From: Elusimicrobiota bacterium
Lineage (GTDB): Bacteria; Elusimicrobiota; Elusimicrobia; Elusimicrobiales; UBA9959
Direction: 5' to 3'
Length of the DNA stretch: 27,006 nt
NCBI GenBank assembly: GCA_003482905.1
Contig: DMXM01000008.1
Span: 1-27,006 of the forward strand
This document shows, in pieces, positions 14,168-21,629 of the stretch. Made by a program: the position numbers and the translations under genes. Position 1 is the stretch's first letter, and each line of letters begins with the position of its first letter. Below the pieces are notes generated by a model. That model ran no database searches, was not told where the DNA came from, and saw only the letters and a list, made by a program, of their open reading frames with translations.

Positions 14168-14871
14168 TGGAACCCTCCAGGCGACATTGAACGTCGGTCG
14201 CTTGCTACCGAACCGTCGGCAAGGCTTATGACGCGCCTGGCCACCGCCGCTACCTGGTGATCATGCGTCACTATCACCACCGTTGCTCCGGTAGCGTTCA
14301 GTTCATGGAACAATGTAAGTATATCCTGCCCCGTCCTTGAGTCAAGATTCCCGGTCGGTTCATCCGCCAGGAGAAGATGCGGATTGTTCGCAAGGGCGCG
14401 GGCAATGGCCACCCTTTGGCGCTGGCCTCCCGACATCTGGTGAGGAAAATGCCAGAGGCGTTCGCCAAGGCCTACACGCTCCAGTATTTCGGCGGCGCGT
14501 TTTTGAGGCTCGAGCCTTCCCGCGTAAAGCAGTGGCATTTCCACGTTCAACACGGCATTATAGTGGGGAAGCAGATGAAAGCTCTGGAACACGAACCCTA
14601 TTTCCCTGTTGCGCACGAGAGCGAGTTCGTTCTCGGACATAGAAGAAACGTCCTGCCCTCTTACAAGGACTTCCCCGGAAGTGGGAAGGTCGAGGCAGCC
14701 CAATATGGACAACAGCGTGGATTTGCCGGAGCCTGAACGCCCCAGTATGGCGACGAAATCTCCGTCCTCTATGGCCAGAGAAATTCCGGAAAGAGCCGTT
14801 ACCGGGGCTTCCCCGCCCATCTCGAAGACTTTGGCGACGTTCCTTAGTTCAAGTATGGTTTCGCTCATCAT
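14164..14871 (-). CDS. ABC transporter ATPase, MacB/LolD type
   Basis: This 235-residue nucleotide-binding protein has all motifs: Walker A GRSGSGKST (44-52), Q-loop Gln96 (VFQSFHLLP), signature MSGGQRQR (146-153), Walker B LLLADEPT (166-173) and H-loop His203 (VTHDH). The 'LLPHYNAVLNVEMPL' stretch is typical of the LolD/MacB/FtsE class. It powers the permease encoded immediately downstream. Its ATG overlaps the stop of the HlyD-type gene (ATGA, 4 nt), which implies translational coupling; the second Met at 14868 is an equally possible start. Confidence 0.95.
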   Translation of the reverse strand: MMSETILELRNVAKVFEMGGEAPVTALSGISLAIEDGDFVAILGRSGSGKSTLLSILGCLDLPTSGEVLVRGQDVSSMSENELALVRNREIGFVFQSFHLLPHYNAVLNVEMPLLYAGRLEPQKRAAEILERVGLGERLWHFPHQMSGGQRQRVAIARALANNPHLLLADEPTGNLDSRTGQDILTLFHELNATGATVVIVTHDHQVAAVARRVISLADGSVASDRRSMSPGGFQ

Positions 14872-15905
14872 TGGGCAAGAAGCAGTGCCTCCCCCTCCCT
14901 GACACCGGAAAGAGCCACAACGCGATCATCGTTGCCGTCCCCCAGCCCCACGCGCTTACGCAATGTTCTGCCGAGAGGTCCGACTGACAACACCCAGGTT
15001 TCCCCGTCATGCCGTGAAACGGCTCTCACGGGGATGGTGAGCACGTCGGGAAGGCGACCAGTAATTATGCGCGCGTCCACTGATAGATTAGGTTTAAGCC
15101 CGAGCCCCTTCGCACCACGGATCTCTATCTTCACGTTGACTTTGGCGAAATTCGTCCGTTCAGCGGCCGGCGCGATGGACAGGACCTTGCCGGCCAGAAC
15201 AGTGTCGGGGAAAGCCTCCACCTGAAGCTCCACCTTCTGGCCAAGCGTCACCCTGGCGACGTCCATTTCATCAACGCCCACGTCCGCCTGGAAGGCGTCA
15301 AGCGTTCCGACCATGAATATTTCTTTATCCTGCTGCACCGTATTTTCACCCTGCAGGTAATCCCTGATGATGAGCCCGTTCATTGGAGCCCGTATGCGGG
15401 TCTTGCCTATGGACTTCTTCATATCTTGCAAGGCCTTGGATGCGTTCCTGGTCGTGGCCTCCGCTTTTTCAAGAGCCGCCACTGAATCCTCCACGCTCTT
15501 TTTCGCCACAGCGCCGTACTTAAAGAGGTCCTTCTGCACCTTAACCTCTTTTTTCGCCTTGACATATTCGCGGGCGGCGCTCTGCTGCTCCTCCTCGCTG
15601 GCTCGCAGCATTTTGTCTATATCGGCGGGGTCCAGTTCTATTAAAAGTTGCCCTTTCTTGACGCGCGCCCCTTCTGCCACGTACTTTTTCAGCACGTGCG
15701 CACTGACCGCGGCGCGCACCACGCTGATGTTTTTAGCGGCAAGCGTCCCTGAACAGCGCACCGACATCACCATGTCCTCGCGCCTGACGGTATCAGTGGC
15801 CTCATGCTGTATCCTGCGCATGGGCGCCATGCGGATATTGCCCAGAAGCAGAAGCAGCGAACCGGCGACTATAAGCTTTGCACTCAGGCGGAACATCAGC
15901 GCCAC
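14868..15905 (-). CDS. HlyD/MacA-family periplasmic adaptor protein
   Basis: The 345-residue adaptor has an N-terminal membrane anchor (about 5-22). A split lipoyl-like domain ('VSAHVLKKYVAEGARVKKGQ' near 67-86, matching second half near 190) flanks a helical hairpin coiled coil (about 95-175). A beta-barrel and membrane-proximal region follow ('VDARIITGRLPDVLTIPVRAV'). This is the link between the inner-membrane permease and TolC. The hairpin length resembles MacA rather than long-hairpin HlyD proteins. The gene overlaps the TolC-like gene by 10 nt and the ATPase gene by 4 nt. Confidence 0.92.
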   Translation of the reverse strand: MALMFRLSAKLIVAGSLLLLLGNIRMAPMRRIQHEATDTVRREDMVMSVRCSGTLAAKNISVVRAAVSAHVLKKYVAEGARVKKGQLLIELDPADIDKMLRASEEEQQSAAREYVKAKKEVKVQKDLFKYGAVAKKSVEDSVAALEKAEATTRNASKALQDMKKSIGKTRIRAPMNGLIIRDYLQGENTVQQDKEIFMVGTLDAFQADVGVDEMDVARVTLGQKVELQVEAFPDTVLAGKVLSIAPAAERTNFAKVNVKIEIRGAKGLGLKPNLSVDARIITGRLPDVLTIPVRAVSRHDGETWVLSVGPLGRTLRKRVGLGDGNDDRVVALSGVREGEALLLAQ

Positions 15906-17362
15906 CCCGGCAGAAAACCGTTAATTGACAGTATCATCTGGTCCCTCGCGGAATGATAACTCACCAGCAGGCCGAGGGATTCAAGCTCGAGCTGCCTAAG
16001 ATCGTTCTCCGCGTCAAAGACGTCTATTAGGCGGTCAATGCCGTTGGAGTAACGGTATCTGACGGCCTTCAGGTTGTTCATGGCCTGCTTCCGATTAACG
16101 TCAAAACCGAGCAGCTGCATTTCCAGGTTCTTAATGTTCAGGTAAGAGTTGCGCACCTCGGTAACTATCTGCTGGCGGGCATTCTCCAGAGTTATCCTGG
16201 AATTTTCAAGGTCTATCACGCTCTGCTTGACCCGCAGGCGGTTGACTCCGGAATCGAACAGGAGCCAGGTCGCAAGGAACTGTGCGGTCCATCCATAGGT
16301 CTTTGTGGGAGAACCCGGGTCGGACAGGAGGCGGGTTTTAGAATAGGTGGAATTAAGCGAGATGTCTGGCCTGCCAGCCTCCCGCGCGTCCTTCAGCGAA
16401 AGCTTCTGCAGCTCAAGCGAACGCTGGGCATTCAGATAATCCTGCCTGTGGTCCAGCGCGAAGTCCACAAGGTCCTGCAGTTCCCAGTTGAACTTCTTAT
16501 ATTCCAGACTTGTGGTAAGCAGAAGCTCGGCATCAACCGGCAATTGGAGGAAATACTTGATGTTATTGAGCTCCTGATCAAGCGTCGTTCTTGCGTTCCT
16601 TATCCGACGCTCCTCCATGGAATAGCGCAGTTCCGCACGGCTGAGCTCCACCGGGGCATATCTGCCGGCCCGTGTCAGCGCACGTGTGATATTAAGGAGC
16701 TCCCTGGCGGACTTGAGCGTCTGCACTTCCACATCAATAGTCGATTGCTGCTGTATTGTGCGATAATAAAGGGCACGGGAATCCGACCATATGGAGAGTT
16801 TCTCACGGTCAAGCGAGGCCACCACGCTTTCGTGGCCAAGCTGGACGCGACGCCAGTTACGGCGCCCGCTGTCACCGGTAAATATAAAAAGCGGCTGCGA
16901 GTAACTTACCTGCCAGGAGGGAGAGACTCTGGCAGTGCTGTCCGGCATGCCGGAAGTTTCCGTAAGGCTCCTGGATTGGGCAAGCCCCAGAGAGAACGAA
17001 CCGCCTGTAAGGTAAAGAGGCATGGTCATTGAAACATTGGCGCTGGTCTGTGTACCGTAAGTCCGGCTTATCGCGGTGCTGGAGGTGATAATCCCGCCGG
17101 AAGTTTCGGTTTCGTTGTACCCCCTCTGGACATAGCCCTGAAGAGACACCTGCGGGAAGCGGGATCCCAGATAGCTGCTCCTGAACGAGCTGTTGGCCAG
17201 ATCCACAGAGTTGTGATATATAGAGGCGCGCAGGCTGTTGCGCATTGCAAGATCAGCAAAACGCTCTATACTGAGCCGGACAACCCTGTCTTCCGGCACC
17301 GCCCCGGCCCGGGCCGGGAGGGCGGATGACAAAAGTATAAATATTAACGCGGCTGTTCCCAT
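15896..17362 (-). CDS. TolC-family outer-membrane efflux protein
   Basis: The 488-residue protein shows the TolC pattern of two internally repeated halves of long alpha-helices joined by strands, ending 'ENDLRQLELESLGLLVSYHSARDQMILSINGFL', typical of the family C-terminus. A short signal peptide (MGTAALIFILLSSALPARA) lacks basic residues at the ATG 17362. The frame is open upstream to a TAA 14 codons earlier and reads TIGVKGLSV before this Met, so a non-ATG start there would give a more normal signal peptide. It is the first gene of the exporter operon, about 50 nt behind an extended -10 promoter. Confidence 0.92.
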   Translation of the reverse strand: MGTAALIFILLSSALPARAGAVPEDRVVRLSIERFADLAMRNSLRASIYHNSVDLANSSFRSSYLGSRFPQVSLQGYVQRGYNETETSGGIITSSTAISRTYGTQTSANVSMTMPLYLTGGSFSLGLAQSRSLTETSGMPDSTARVSPSWQVSYSQPLFIFTGDSGRRNWRRVQLGHESVVASLDREKLSIWSDSRALYYRTIQQQSTIDVEVQTLKSARELLNITRALTRAGRYAPVELSRAELRYSMEERRIRNARTTLDQELNNIKYFLQLPVDAELLLTTSLEYKKFNWELQDLVDFALDHRQDYLNAQRSLELQKLSLKDAREAGRPDISLNSTYSKTRLLSDPGSPTKTYGWTAQFLATWLLFDSGVNRLRVKQSVIDLENSRITLENARQQIVTEVRNSYLNIKNLEMQLLGFDVNRKQAMNNLKAVRYRYSNGIDRLIDVFDAENDLRQLELESLGLLVSYHSARDQMILSINGFLPGWR

Positions 17363-17409
17363 GACGCTTAAGCCTTTAACCCCAATCGTCAGCAGTTGTT
17401 ACTTTCTAT

Positions 17410-17418
17410 ATTCTAGCA
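17410..17418 (-). promoter_or_regulatory. Extended -10 promoter of the TolC/HlyD/ABC operon
   Basis: On the minus strand TGCTAGAAT (17418-17410) fits the extended TGn-TANAAT consensus. The leader is about 40 nt. It is divergent from, and about 50 bp from, the nfnB -10 element, so the two operons share a short control region. Confidence 0.45.
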
Positions 17419-17468
17419 ATATGGAGCGATGTCTGTTAACAACTGCCGGCCACCTGCGCGGGGTTTTG

Positions 17469-17474
17469 TATAAT
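17469..17474 (+). promoter_or_regulatory. Putative -10 element (TATAAT) of a leaderless nfnB start
   Basis: TTTTGTATAAT ends at 17474 and is followed by TTAGGG and the ATG at 17481. A consensus -10 six bases before the start codon places transcription start at the ATG. The AGGG is too close to the ATG to act as a ribosome-binding site. Confidence 0.5.
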
Positions 17475-17480
17475 TTAGGG

Positions 17481-18890
17481 ATGGAGAACAAGTCTAAGAA
17501 ACCTACACCGGCGATAAAGCAGAACCTTGGCTGTCACCAGGACCCGGCGGAGCGGCGCAATAATTTCGACGAAGTGGCTTTGGGCTTCGGCCTGGAAGAA
17601 GCCGTTACTGAAGCGGCGCGCTGTCTTGGCTGCAAAACGAAGCCTTGCGAACTTGCCTGCCCGGTCAACGTGAAGATCCCCGAATTCGTCGACTTGGTTT
17701 ACAAAGAAGACATCGGCGCCGCCGCCTCCAAGATATTCGAGACCTCCCTTTTCCCCGCCATCTGCGGCCGCGTCTGCCCGCAGGAAACCTATTGCGAGGC
17801 CGCCTGCGTGCTGAAAGATAAATTCGGCCCGGTCTCCATAGGCAGGCTGGAGCGCTTTACCGCCGACTACGCGCGCCGCAACGGCCTTATAACCCCCCCG
17901 CCCTGCGCCCCCGACACCGGCTTCAAGGTGGCCTGCGTCGGCTCGGGGCCCACGTCGCTGGCGGTGGCGGCCGAGCTGCGCAAGCTGGGCCACGCTGTCA
18001 CCGTGTTCGAGGCCCTGCACGAATTCGGCGGCGTGCTCAGCTACGGCATCCCCACTTTCCGCCTGCCGCGCGAGGTGGTGCGCTTCGAGGTGGCCACGCT
18101 TAAAAAAATGGGCGTACGCTTTCTTAAGAACGTGATGATAGGCAAGTCCATCACCATAGAAGAACTAAAGAAGGACTTCGATATTATTTACATCGGCTCC
18201 GGCGCCGGCCTGCCCAGCCCCATGAACACCCCCGGCGAAGACCTGGTGGGCGTTTACAGCTCTAACGAGTTTTTAACGCGTATTAACCTTATGGAGGCCT
18301 ATAAATTCCCCGTCACCGACACGCCCTACTATATCGGCAAGAAGGTGGTGGTGGTGGGCGGCGGCAATACCGCCATGGACTCGGCCCGTTGCGCGCAGCG
18401 CCTGGGCCCGGGCAGCGTGACGCTGCTTTACCGCCGCACCCGGGCCGAAATGCCCGCCCGCGGCGAAGAAGTGGAGAACGCCATGGAAGAGGGCATAAAT
18501 TTTGAGTTCCTCACCGCCCCCGTGGAACTGGAGGGCGACGAGAAGGGCCGCCTGAAGCGCGTGAAGTGCGTGCGCATGGCGTTGGGCGAGCCCGACGCTT
18601 CCGGCCGCCGCAAGCCCGTGCCGCAGAAGGGCTCGGAATTCTATGTGGAAGCCGACAGCCTTGTGGTAGCCATAGGGGCTAGCCCCAACCCGGTAATACA
18701 GCAGACCACGCCCGGCCTGAACACCAATAAGTGGGGCGGAATAATAGTGGAAGAGGCTACGGCCAGGACCTCGCTGGACGGCATCTACGCCGGCGGGGAC
18801 GTGGTGCGCGGCGGGGCCACCGTGCTGCTGGCCATGAAGGACGGCAAGAACGCCGCCCTGGCGATACACAGGAAGCTGACCGGGAATTAA
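17481..18890 (+). CDS. nfnB: NfnB, large subunit of electron-bifurcating NADH-dependent ferredoxin:NADP+ oxidoreductase
   Basis: The 469-residue flavoprotein is of the GltD/NfnB class. N-terminal cysteines 48, 51, 56, 60 and 95, 99, 105, 109 (CLGCKTKPCELAC and CGRVCPQETYCEAAC) bind two 4Fe-4S clusters. An FAD-binding 'CVGSGPTSLAVAAEL' follows (about 152-166), then an NADP(H) Rossmann motif 'VVVVGGGNTAMDSA' (about 290) and the C-terminal FAD motif 'GIYAGGDVVRGGATV'. With NfnA it couples NADH and reduced ferredoxin oxidation to NADP+ reduction, reversibly, in the cytoplasm. The next gene is nfnA, 1 nt away, which separates this from a lone glutamate synthase small subunit. The start at 17481 is preferred over in-frame upstream ATGs because the family N-terminus begins there. 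Confidence 0.92.
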   Translation: MENKSKKPTPAIKQNLGCHQDPAERRNNFDEVALGFGLEEAVTEAARCLGCKTKPCELACPVNVKIPEFVDLVYKEDIGAAASKIFETSLFPAICGRVCPQETYCEAACVLKDKFGPVSIGRLERFTADYARRNGLITPPPCAPDTGFKVACVGSGPTSLAVAAELRKLGHAVTVFEALHEFGGVLSYGIPTFRLPREVVRFEVATLKKMGVRFLKNVMIGKSITIEELKKDFDIIYIGSGAGLPSPMNTPGEDLVGVYSSNEFLTRINLMEAYKFPVTDTPYYIGKKVVVVGGGNTAMDSARCAQRLGPGSVTLLYRRTRAEMPARGEEVENAMEEGINFEFLTAPVELEGDEKGRLKRVKCVRMALGEPDASGRRKPVPQKGSEFYVEADSLVVAIGASPNPVIQQTTPGLNTNKWGGIIVEEATARTSLDGIYAGGDVVRGGATVLLAMKDGKNAALAIHRKLTGN

Positions 18891-18891
18891 T

Positions 18892-19770
18892 ATGAACCAC
18901 GACATTTACTCGACCGAAGGACTTTACAGGATAATAGAGAAAGAAGATCTTTCCCCCACCGTCTCCCGGCACGTCCTCTACGCGCCGCTGATAGCCGCCA
19001 AGGCGAAGGCAGGGCACTTCGTTATTCTGCGCGCGCGCGAAGGCGGCGAGCGCATCCCCGTAACGCTGGTGGACTGGAGCCCGGAGGCCGGAACGGTCAC
19101 CATAATAATTCAGGCCATAGGCAAATCCACCACCGAAATGAACGCTTTTAAAAAAGGCGATACCTTTGCCGACGTGGCCGGCCCGCTGGGCACCCCGGTG
19201 GAAATAAAGAAGTACGGCACCGTGCTGGGCGTGGGCGGCGGCGTGGGCATAGCTGAGCTTTATCCCATAGCGCGCGCCTTCAAAAAGGCGGGCAATAAGG
19301 TCATCTCCGTTCTCGGCGCCCGCTCCAAGGACCTGCTGATACTTGAAAAAGAAATGGCGGGCATATCGGAGAAAGTGCTGGTCACCACGGACGACGGCTC
19401 CGCCGGAAAAAAAGGCCTGGTCACCGACGCCATGAAGGACCTTTACGCCGCGGGCGAAAAGATCGACGCCATCTTTACCATAGGCCCGATAATCATGATG
19501 AAGTTCGTGGCAGAGACCTCCCGCCCGCACGGCACTCCCACCTTCGCCAGCCTGAACCCCATTATGCTCGACGGCACCGGCATGTGCGGCGGCTGCCGCG
19601 TTGAGGTTGGCGGCAAGCCCAGGTTCGCCTGCGTGGACGGCCCCATGTTCGACGCCCACCAGACCAACTTCGACCTGCTGCTCAAACGCACCGCTGCCTA
19701 CCGGGAGAACGAAAAACAGTCCCTGGAGCGCTACGCCAAAGACCACCAGTGCCGCATAGGCCTGCACTGA
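18892..19770 (+). CDS. nfnA: NfnA, small subunit (FAD/[2Fe-2S], dihydroorotate dehydrogenase electron-transfer-like)
   Basis: The 292-residue protein is of the PyrK/NfnA class. A ferredoxin-reductase-like FAD-binding barrel (about 1-100, with GHFVILRA and PVTLVDW) is followed by an NAD-binding domain ('VLGVGGGVGIAELYPIARA', 111-129). Last comes a C-terminal [2Fe-2S] site with Cys232, Cys235 and Cys247 (MCGGCRV … RFACVDGP). Asp227 sits where the Thermotoga enzyme uses an Asp as fourth ligand. This subunit takes NADH, and its FAD and cluster pass electrons to NfnB. It starts 1 nt after the nfnB stop. A lone PyrK-like or sulfide dehydrogenase subunit is less likely given the partner. Confidence 0.9.
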   Translation: MNHDIYSTEGLYRIIEKEDLSPTVSRHVLYAPLIAAKAKAGHFVILRAREGGERIPVTLVDWSPEAGTVTIIIQAIGKSTTEMNAFKKGDTFADVAGPLGTPVEIKKYGTVLGVGGGVGIAELYPIARAFKKAGNKVISVLGARSKDLLILEKEMAGISEKVLVTTDDGSAGKKGLVTDAMKDLYAAGEKIDAIFTIGPIIMMKFVAETSRPHGTPTFASLNPIMLDGTGMCGGCRVEVGGKPRFACVDGPMFDAHQTNFDLLLKRTAAYRENEKQSLERYAKDHQCRIGLH

Positions 19771-19773
19771 TTG

Positions 19774-19803
19774 TTGACACTCTTACCTTTTTAGTTGCAG
19801 AAT
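19774..19803 (+). promoter_or_regulatory. Putative promoter of the DUF3332-like lipoprotein gene
   Basis: TTGACA (19774-19779) is a perfect -35. Eighteen bases later CAGAAT (19798-19803), preceded by TTG, is a 4/6 match to the -10. The leader to the ATG at 19841 is about 30 nt and includes AGGGGGG as ribosome-binding sequence. Confidence 0.45.
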
Positions 19804-19840
19804 TGGCGAAGAAGTAAATTGATAGGATCAGGGGGGCAAA

Positions 19841-20359
19841 ATGAAGAAAACAATAAACTTGTGCATGCTGGCGGTGGTTCTTTTAACGGCCGGATGTTAC
19901 GGGAGTTTTTCGCTGACCCGTAAACTCTGGAAATGGAACGGCGACGTTACAAAACAGAAATGGGGGCAGGAAGCCGTATTCCTGGGATTAAGTATTCTCC
20001 CGGCGTACGCTATCGCCGGCCTTGCCGACGCTATCGTGCTGAACTCGGTGGAGTTCTGGGGCGGCAAGAATCCTGTTACGGCTAAAACCATTAGAACCGC
20101 CACCGAAGGGAATCAGGCCGCGGTGCTGAACTGGATGCCTAATGAAAACCGCCTTCGTATCGACATCTTCGAAAACAACAAGCCCAAAGGCTGGGTGGTA
20201 ATGGCCAAAGATACAAAAGGCGATCTTTACGCCACCGACTCCGACGGGAACCGCCTGAACTCGCGGGCCAATACAGACAAAACCATCACCCTGTATAATG
20301 AGGACGGGCGTGTGGTTGCCAACTATAACCCCGAGGCCGTTAACAAGTACCTGAACTAA
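19841..20359 (+). CDS. DUF3332-like lipoprotein
   Basis: The 172-residue protein has a lipoprotein signal with lipobox LTAGC (Cys19). The mature part begins 'YGSFSLTRKLWKWNGDV' and continues with 'VFLGLSILPAYAIAGLADAIVLNSVEFWGGKNPV'. I recognise this as the DUF3332 pattern: conserved GSF, a hydrophobic helix, then NS-EFW-G-NP. The C-terminal half has short strands ('DLYATDSDGNRL', 'TLYNEDGRVVANY'). Function is unknown. It lies 70 nt after nfnA but has its own -35-like TTGACA in the gap, so it is probably transcribed separately. A strong terminator follows immediately. Confidence 0.8.
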   Translation: MKKTINLCMLAVVLLTAGCYGSFSLTRKLWKWNGDVTKQKWGQEAVFLGLSILPAYAIAGLADAIVLNSVEFWGGKNPVTAKTIRTATEGNQAAVLNWMPNENRLRIDIFENNKPKGWVVMAKDTKGDLYATDSDGNRLNSRANTDKTITLYNEDGRVVANYNPEAVNKYLN

Positions 20360-20361
20360 AA

Positions 20362-20400
20362 AACAAAGAGCCCGGGGAAATTCTCCCCGGGCTCTTTGTT
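20362..20400. terminator. Strong bidirectional terminator
   Basis: AACAAAGAGCCCGGGGA (20362-20378) is a perfect 17-bp inverted repeat with TCCCCGGGCTCTTTGTT (20384-20400), loop of 5. The A-rich and T-rich ends give U-runs in both directions. It lies 2 nt after the lipoprotein stop and 19 nt from the stop of the minus-strand coiled-coil gene, serving both convergent genes. Confidence 0.9.
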
Positions 20401-20419
20401 CAAAATAACCGGATCCCGG

Positions 20420-21610
20420 CTAGCCGCCGGTCAGCCTTTTGCGCATATTGTTCACTATCCCCGGGCGGATCTCGCGGAAGGCGTCTAGATTGTCTTTGAG
20501 CGAATCTATAGCTGACCTGAGCGCCTCGGCGTGCCGGCGGGTGCGCAGCTCCGGCGTAATAGCGGGCAGGGAGGAAGCGTCCTGCGCGTTCTCCCAGGCT
20601 TTGTCCAGGTCCGAGATGGCGGAAGAGACGCATTTCTCAAGGTTGTCCAGGGAGGCCTGTATAAAGCCAAGGTCGTAAGAGCCGGCTATGTTCCCGGCCG
20701 CCTCGCGCCCTTTCCTGTCCACCAGCGCCCTCAGCCACTCCACCGTTCTGTCCGCCTCTATCCCGGCCGCCGCCGCGTCGGACGCAAGGTAGTGTATGGC
20801 TTCCCTGATCTCGCCCAGGCGCCCCGACAGGAGATGCGACATATTCGTTACGGCGTTGCCCATAAAATCCGTCTTGCTCTTTTCCAGGGCCGAGAATTCC
20901 CTTTTGAGCCGCGCGTCCAGTTTCTTTTCCAGGGCGCAGAGGATCTTTGTTTCCAGCTCCAGCAACTCCGCTGCGTTGTCGGCGGGCTTACAGGCGTTTT
21001 CCACGGAATTCAGCCTGGCGGAAACGGTCTCAAGGCTTTTAGCCAGTTCTTCTATGCGGGGCGAGAGGTCGGCGGGCGGAGGCGCCGGCGGTCTGGATGA
21101 AATTTCCAGGAGCCCCTGCTCCAGAGCCTCCAGCCGCCCGCGGAATTCCTTCTGGTCCGTGGCCTGCTGTCGTTCGGCTTCCGTAACGGCCTGCTGCTGC
21201 TTTATGGCCGTCAGGACTTCTTCCATCTTGTGGCGGGACTCCTGGCTGGCTTTTTCCCTCCCCTTCAGTTCACAAGCGAAAGCAAGGCTTTTCTCCTGAG
21301 AATCCCGCAGTTTTTCCTCCAAGTCCCCTACCTGGGTCTTGAGGTAATCAAGCATCGCCCTTTCAGGAGCGCGTGCGCTTTCCCTTTGGGCCGCTTCCTG
21401 GAGTTTTTTCTCCAGTTCGGAGAGGCGGGCTTCCAGCGCCGTTGTGGCCGGCTGCTTTTCCGGCGCGGCCGGTTTGGGCGCGGGGGCGGCGGCCGGGGGC
21501 TGCGCCGGCGCCGGCCTTGGTTTCGGGCGGAAAGCCGAAAAGAGCGGCAGCGCCGCTTCGCCGTTGTCGGCCCCGGCGCTATCCGCGGGTTTCTCGTTCT
21601 CCCTTTTCAT
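20420..21610 (-). CDS. Long coiled-coil protein encoded after the FliF-FliG fusion
   Basis: From the ATG at 21610 this is a 396-residue cytoplasmic-looking protein with no signal or membrane segment. The N-terminus (about 20-60) is Pro/Ala/Lys-rich ('PKPRPAPAQPPAAAPAPKP') and probably disordered. Residues 60-260 have coiled-coil heptads ('LEARLSELEKKLQEAAQ', 'LEALEQGLLEI', 'IEELAKSLETVSARLNSVE'). A helical C-terminal region (about 260-396) ends 'IVNNMRKRLTGG'. I know no family. The start lies 20 nt beyond the FliF-FliG stop; an ATG at 21658 would overlap that gene by 29 nt and adds 16 residues not typical of a start. Tight linkage suggests it binds the fusion protein, perhaps its FliG part. 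Confidence 0.7.
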   Translation of the reverse strand: MKRENEKPADSAGADNGEAALPLFSAFRPKPRPAPAQPPAAAPAPKPAAPEKQPATTALEARLSELEKKLQEAAQRESARAPERAMLDYLKTQVGDLEEKLRDSQEKSLAFACELKGREKASQESRHKMEEVLTAIKQQQAVTEAERQQATDQKEFRGRLEALEQGLLEISSRPPAPPPADLSPRIEELAKSLETVSARLNSVENACKPADNAAELLELETKILCALEKKLDARLKREFSALEKSKTDFMGNAVTNMSHLLSGRLGEIREAIHYLASDAAAAGIEADRTVEWLRALVDRKGREAAGNIAGSYDLGFIQASLDNLEKCVSSAISDLDKAWENAQDASSLPAITPELRTRRHAEALRSAIDSLKDNLDAFREIRPGIVNNMRKRLTGG

Positions 21611-21629
21611 ATGGTGTATGCCGCCGGGT

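Noticed and set aside
17475..18020. Minus-strand 181-codon ORF opposite the 5' part of nfnB
   Set aside because: Antisense to the iron-sulfur cluster region of nfnB, with shadow composition.
18273..19767. Minus-strand ORFs of 210 and 336 codons opposite nfnB/nfnA
   Set aside because: Antisense shadows of well-supported genes, with His/Gly/Ala-rich translations and no signals.
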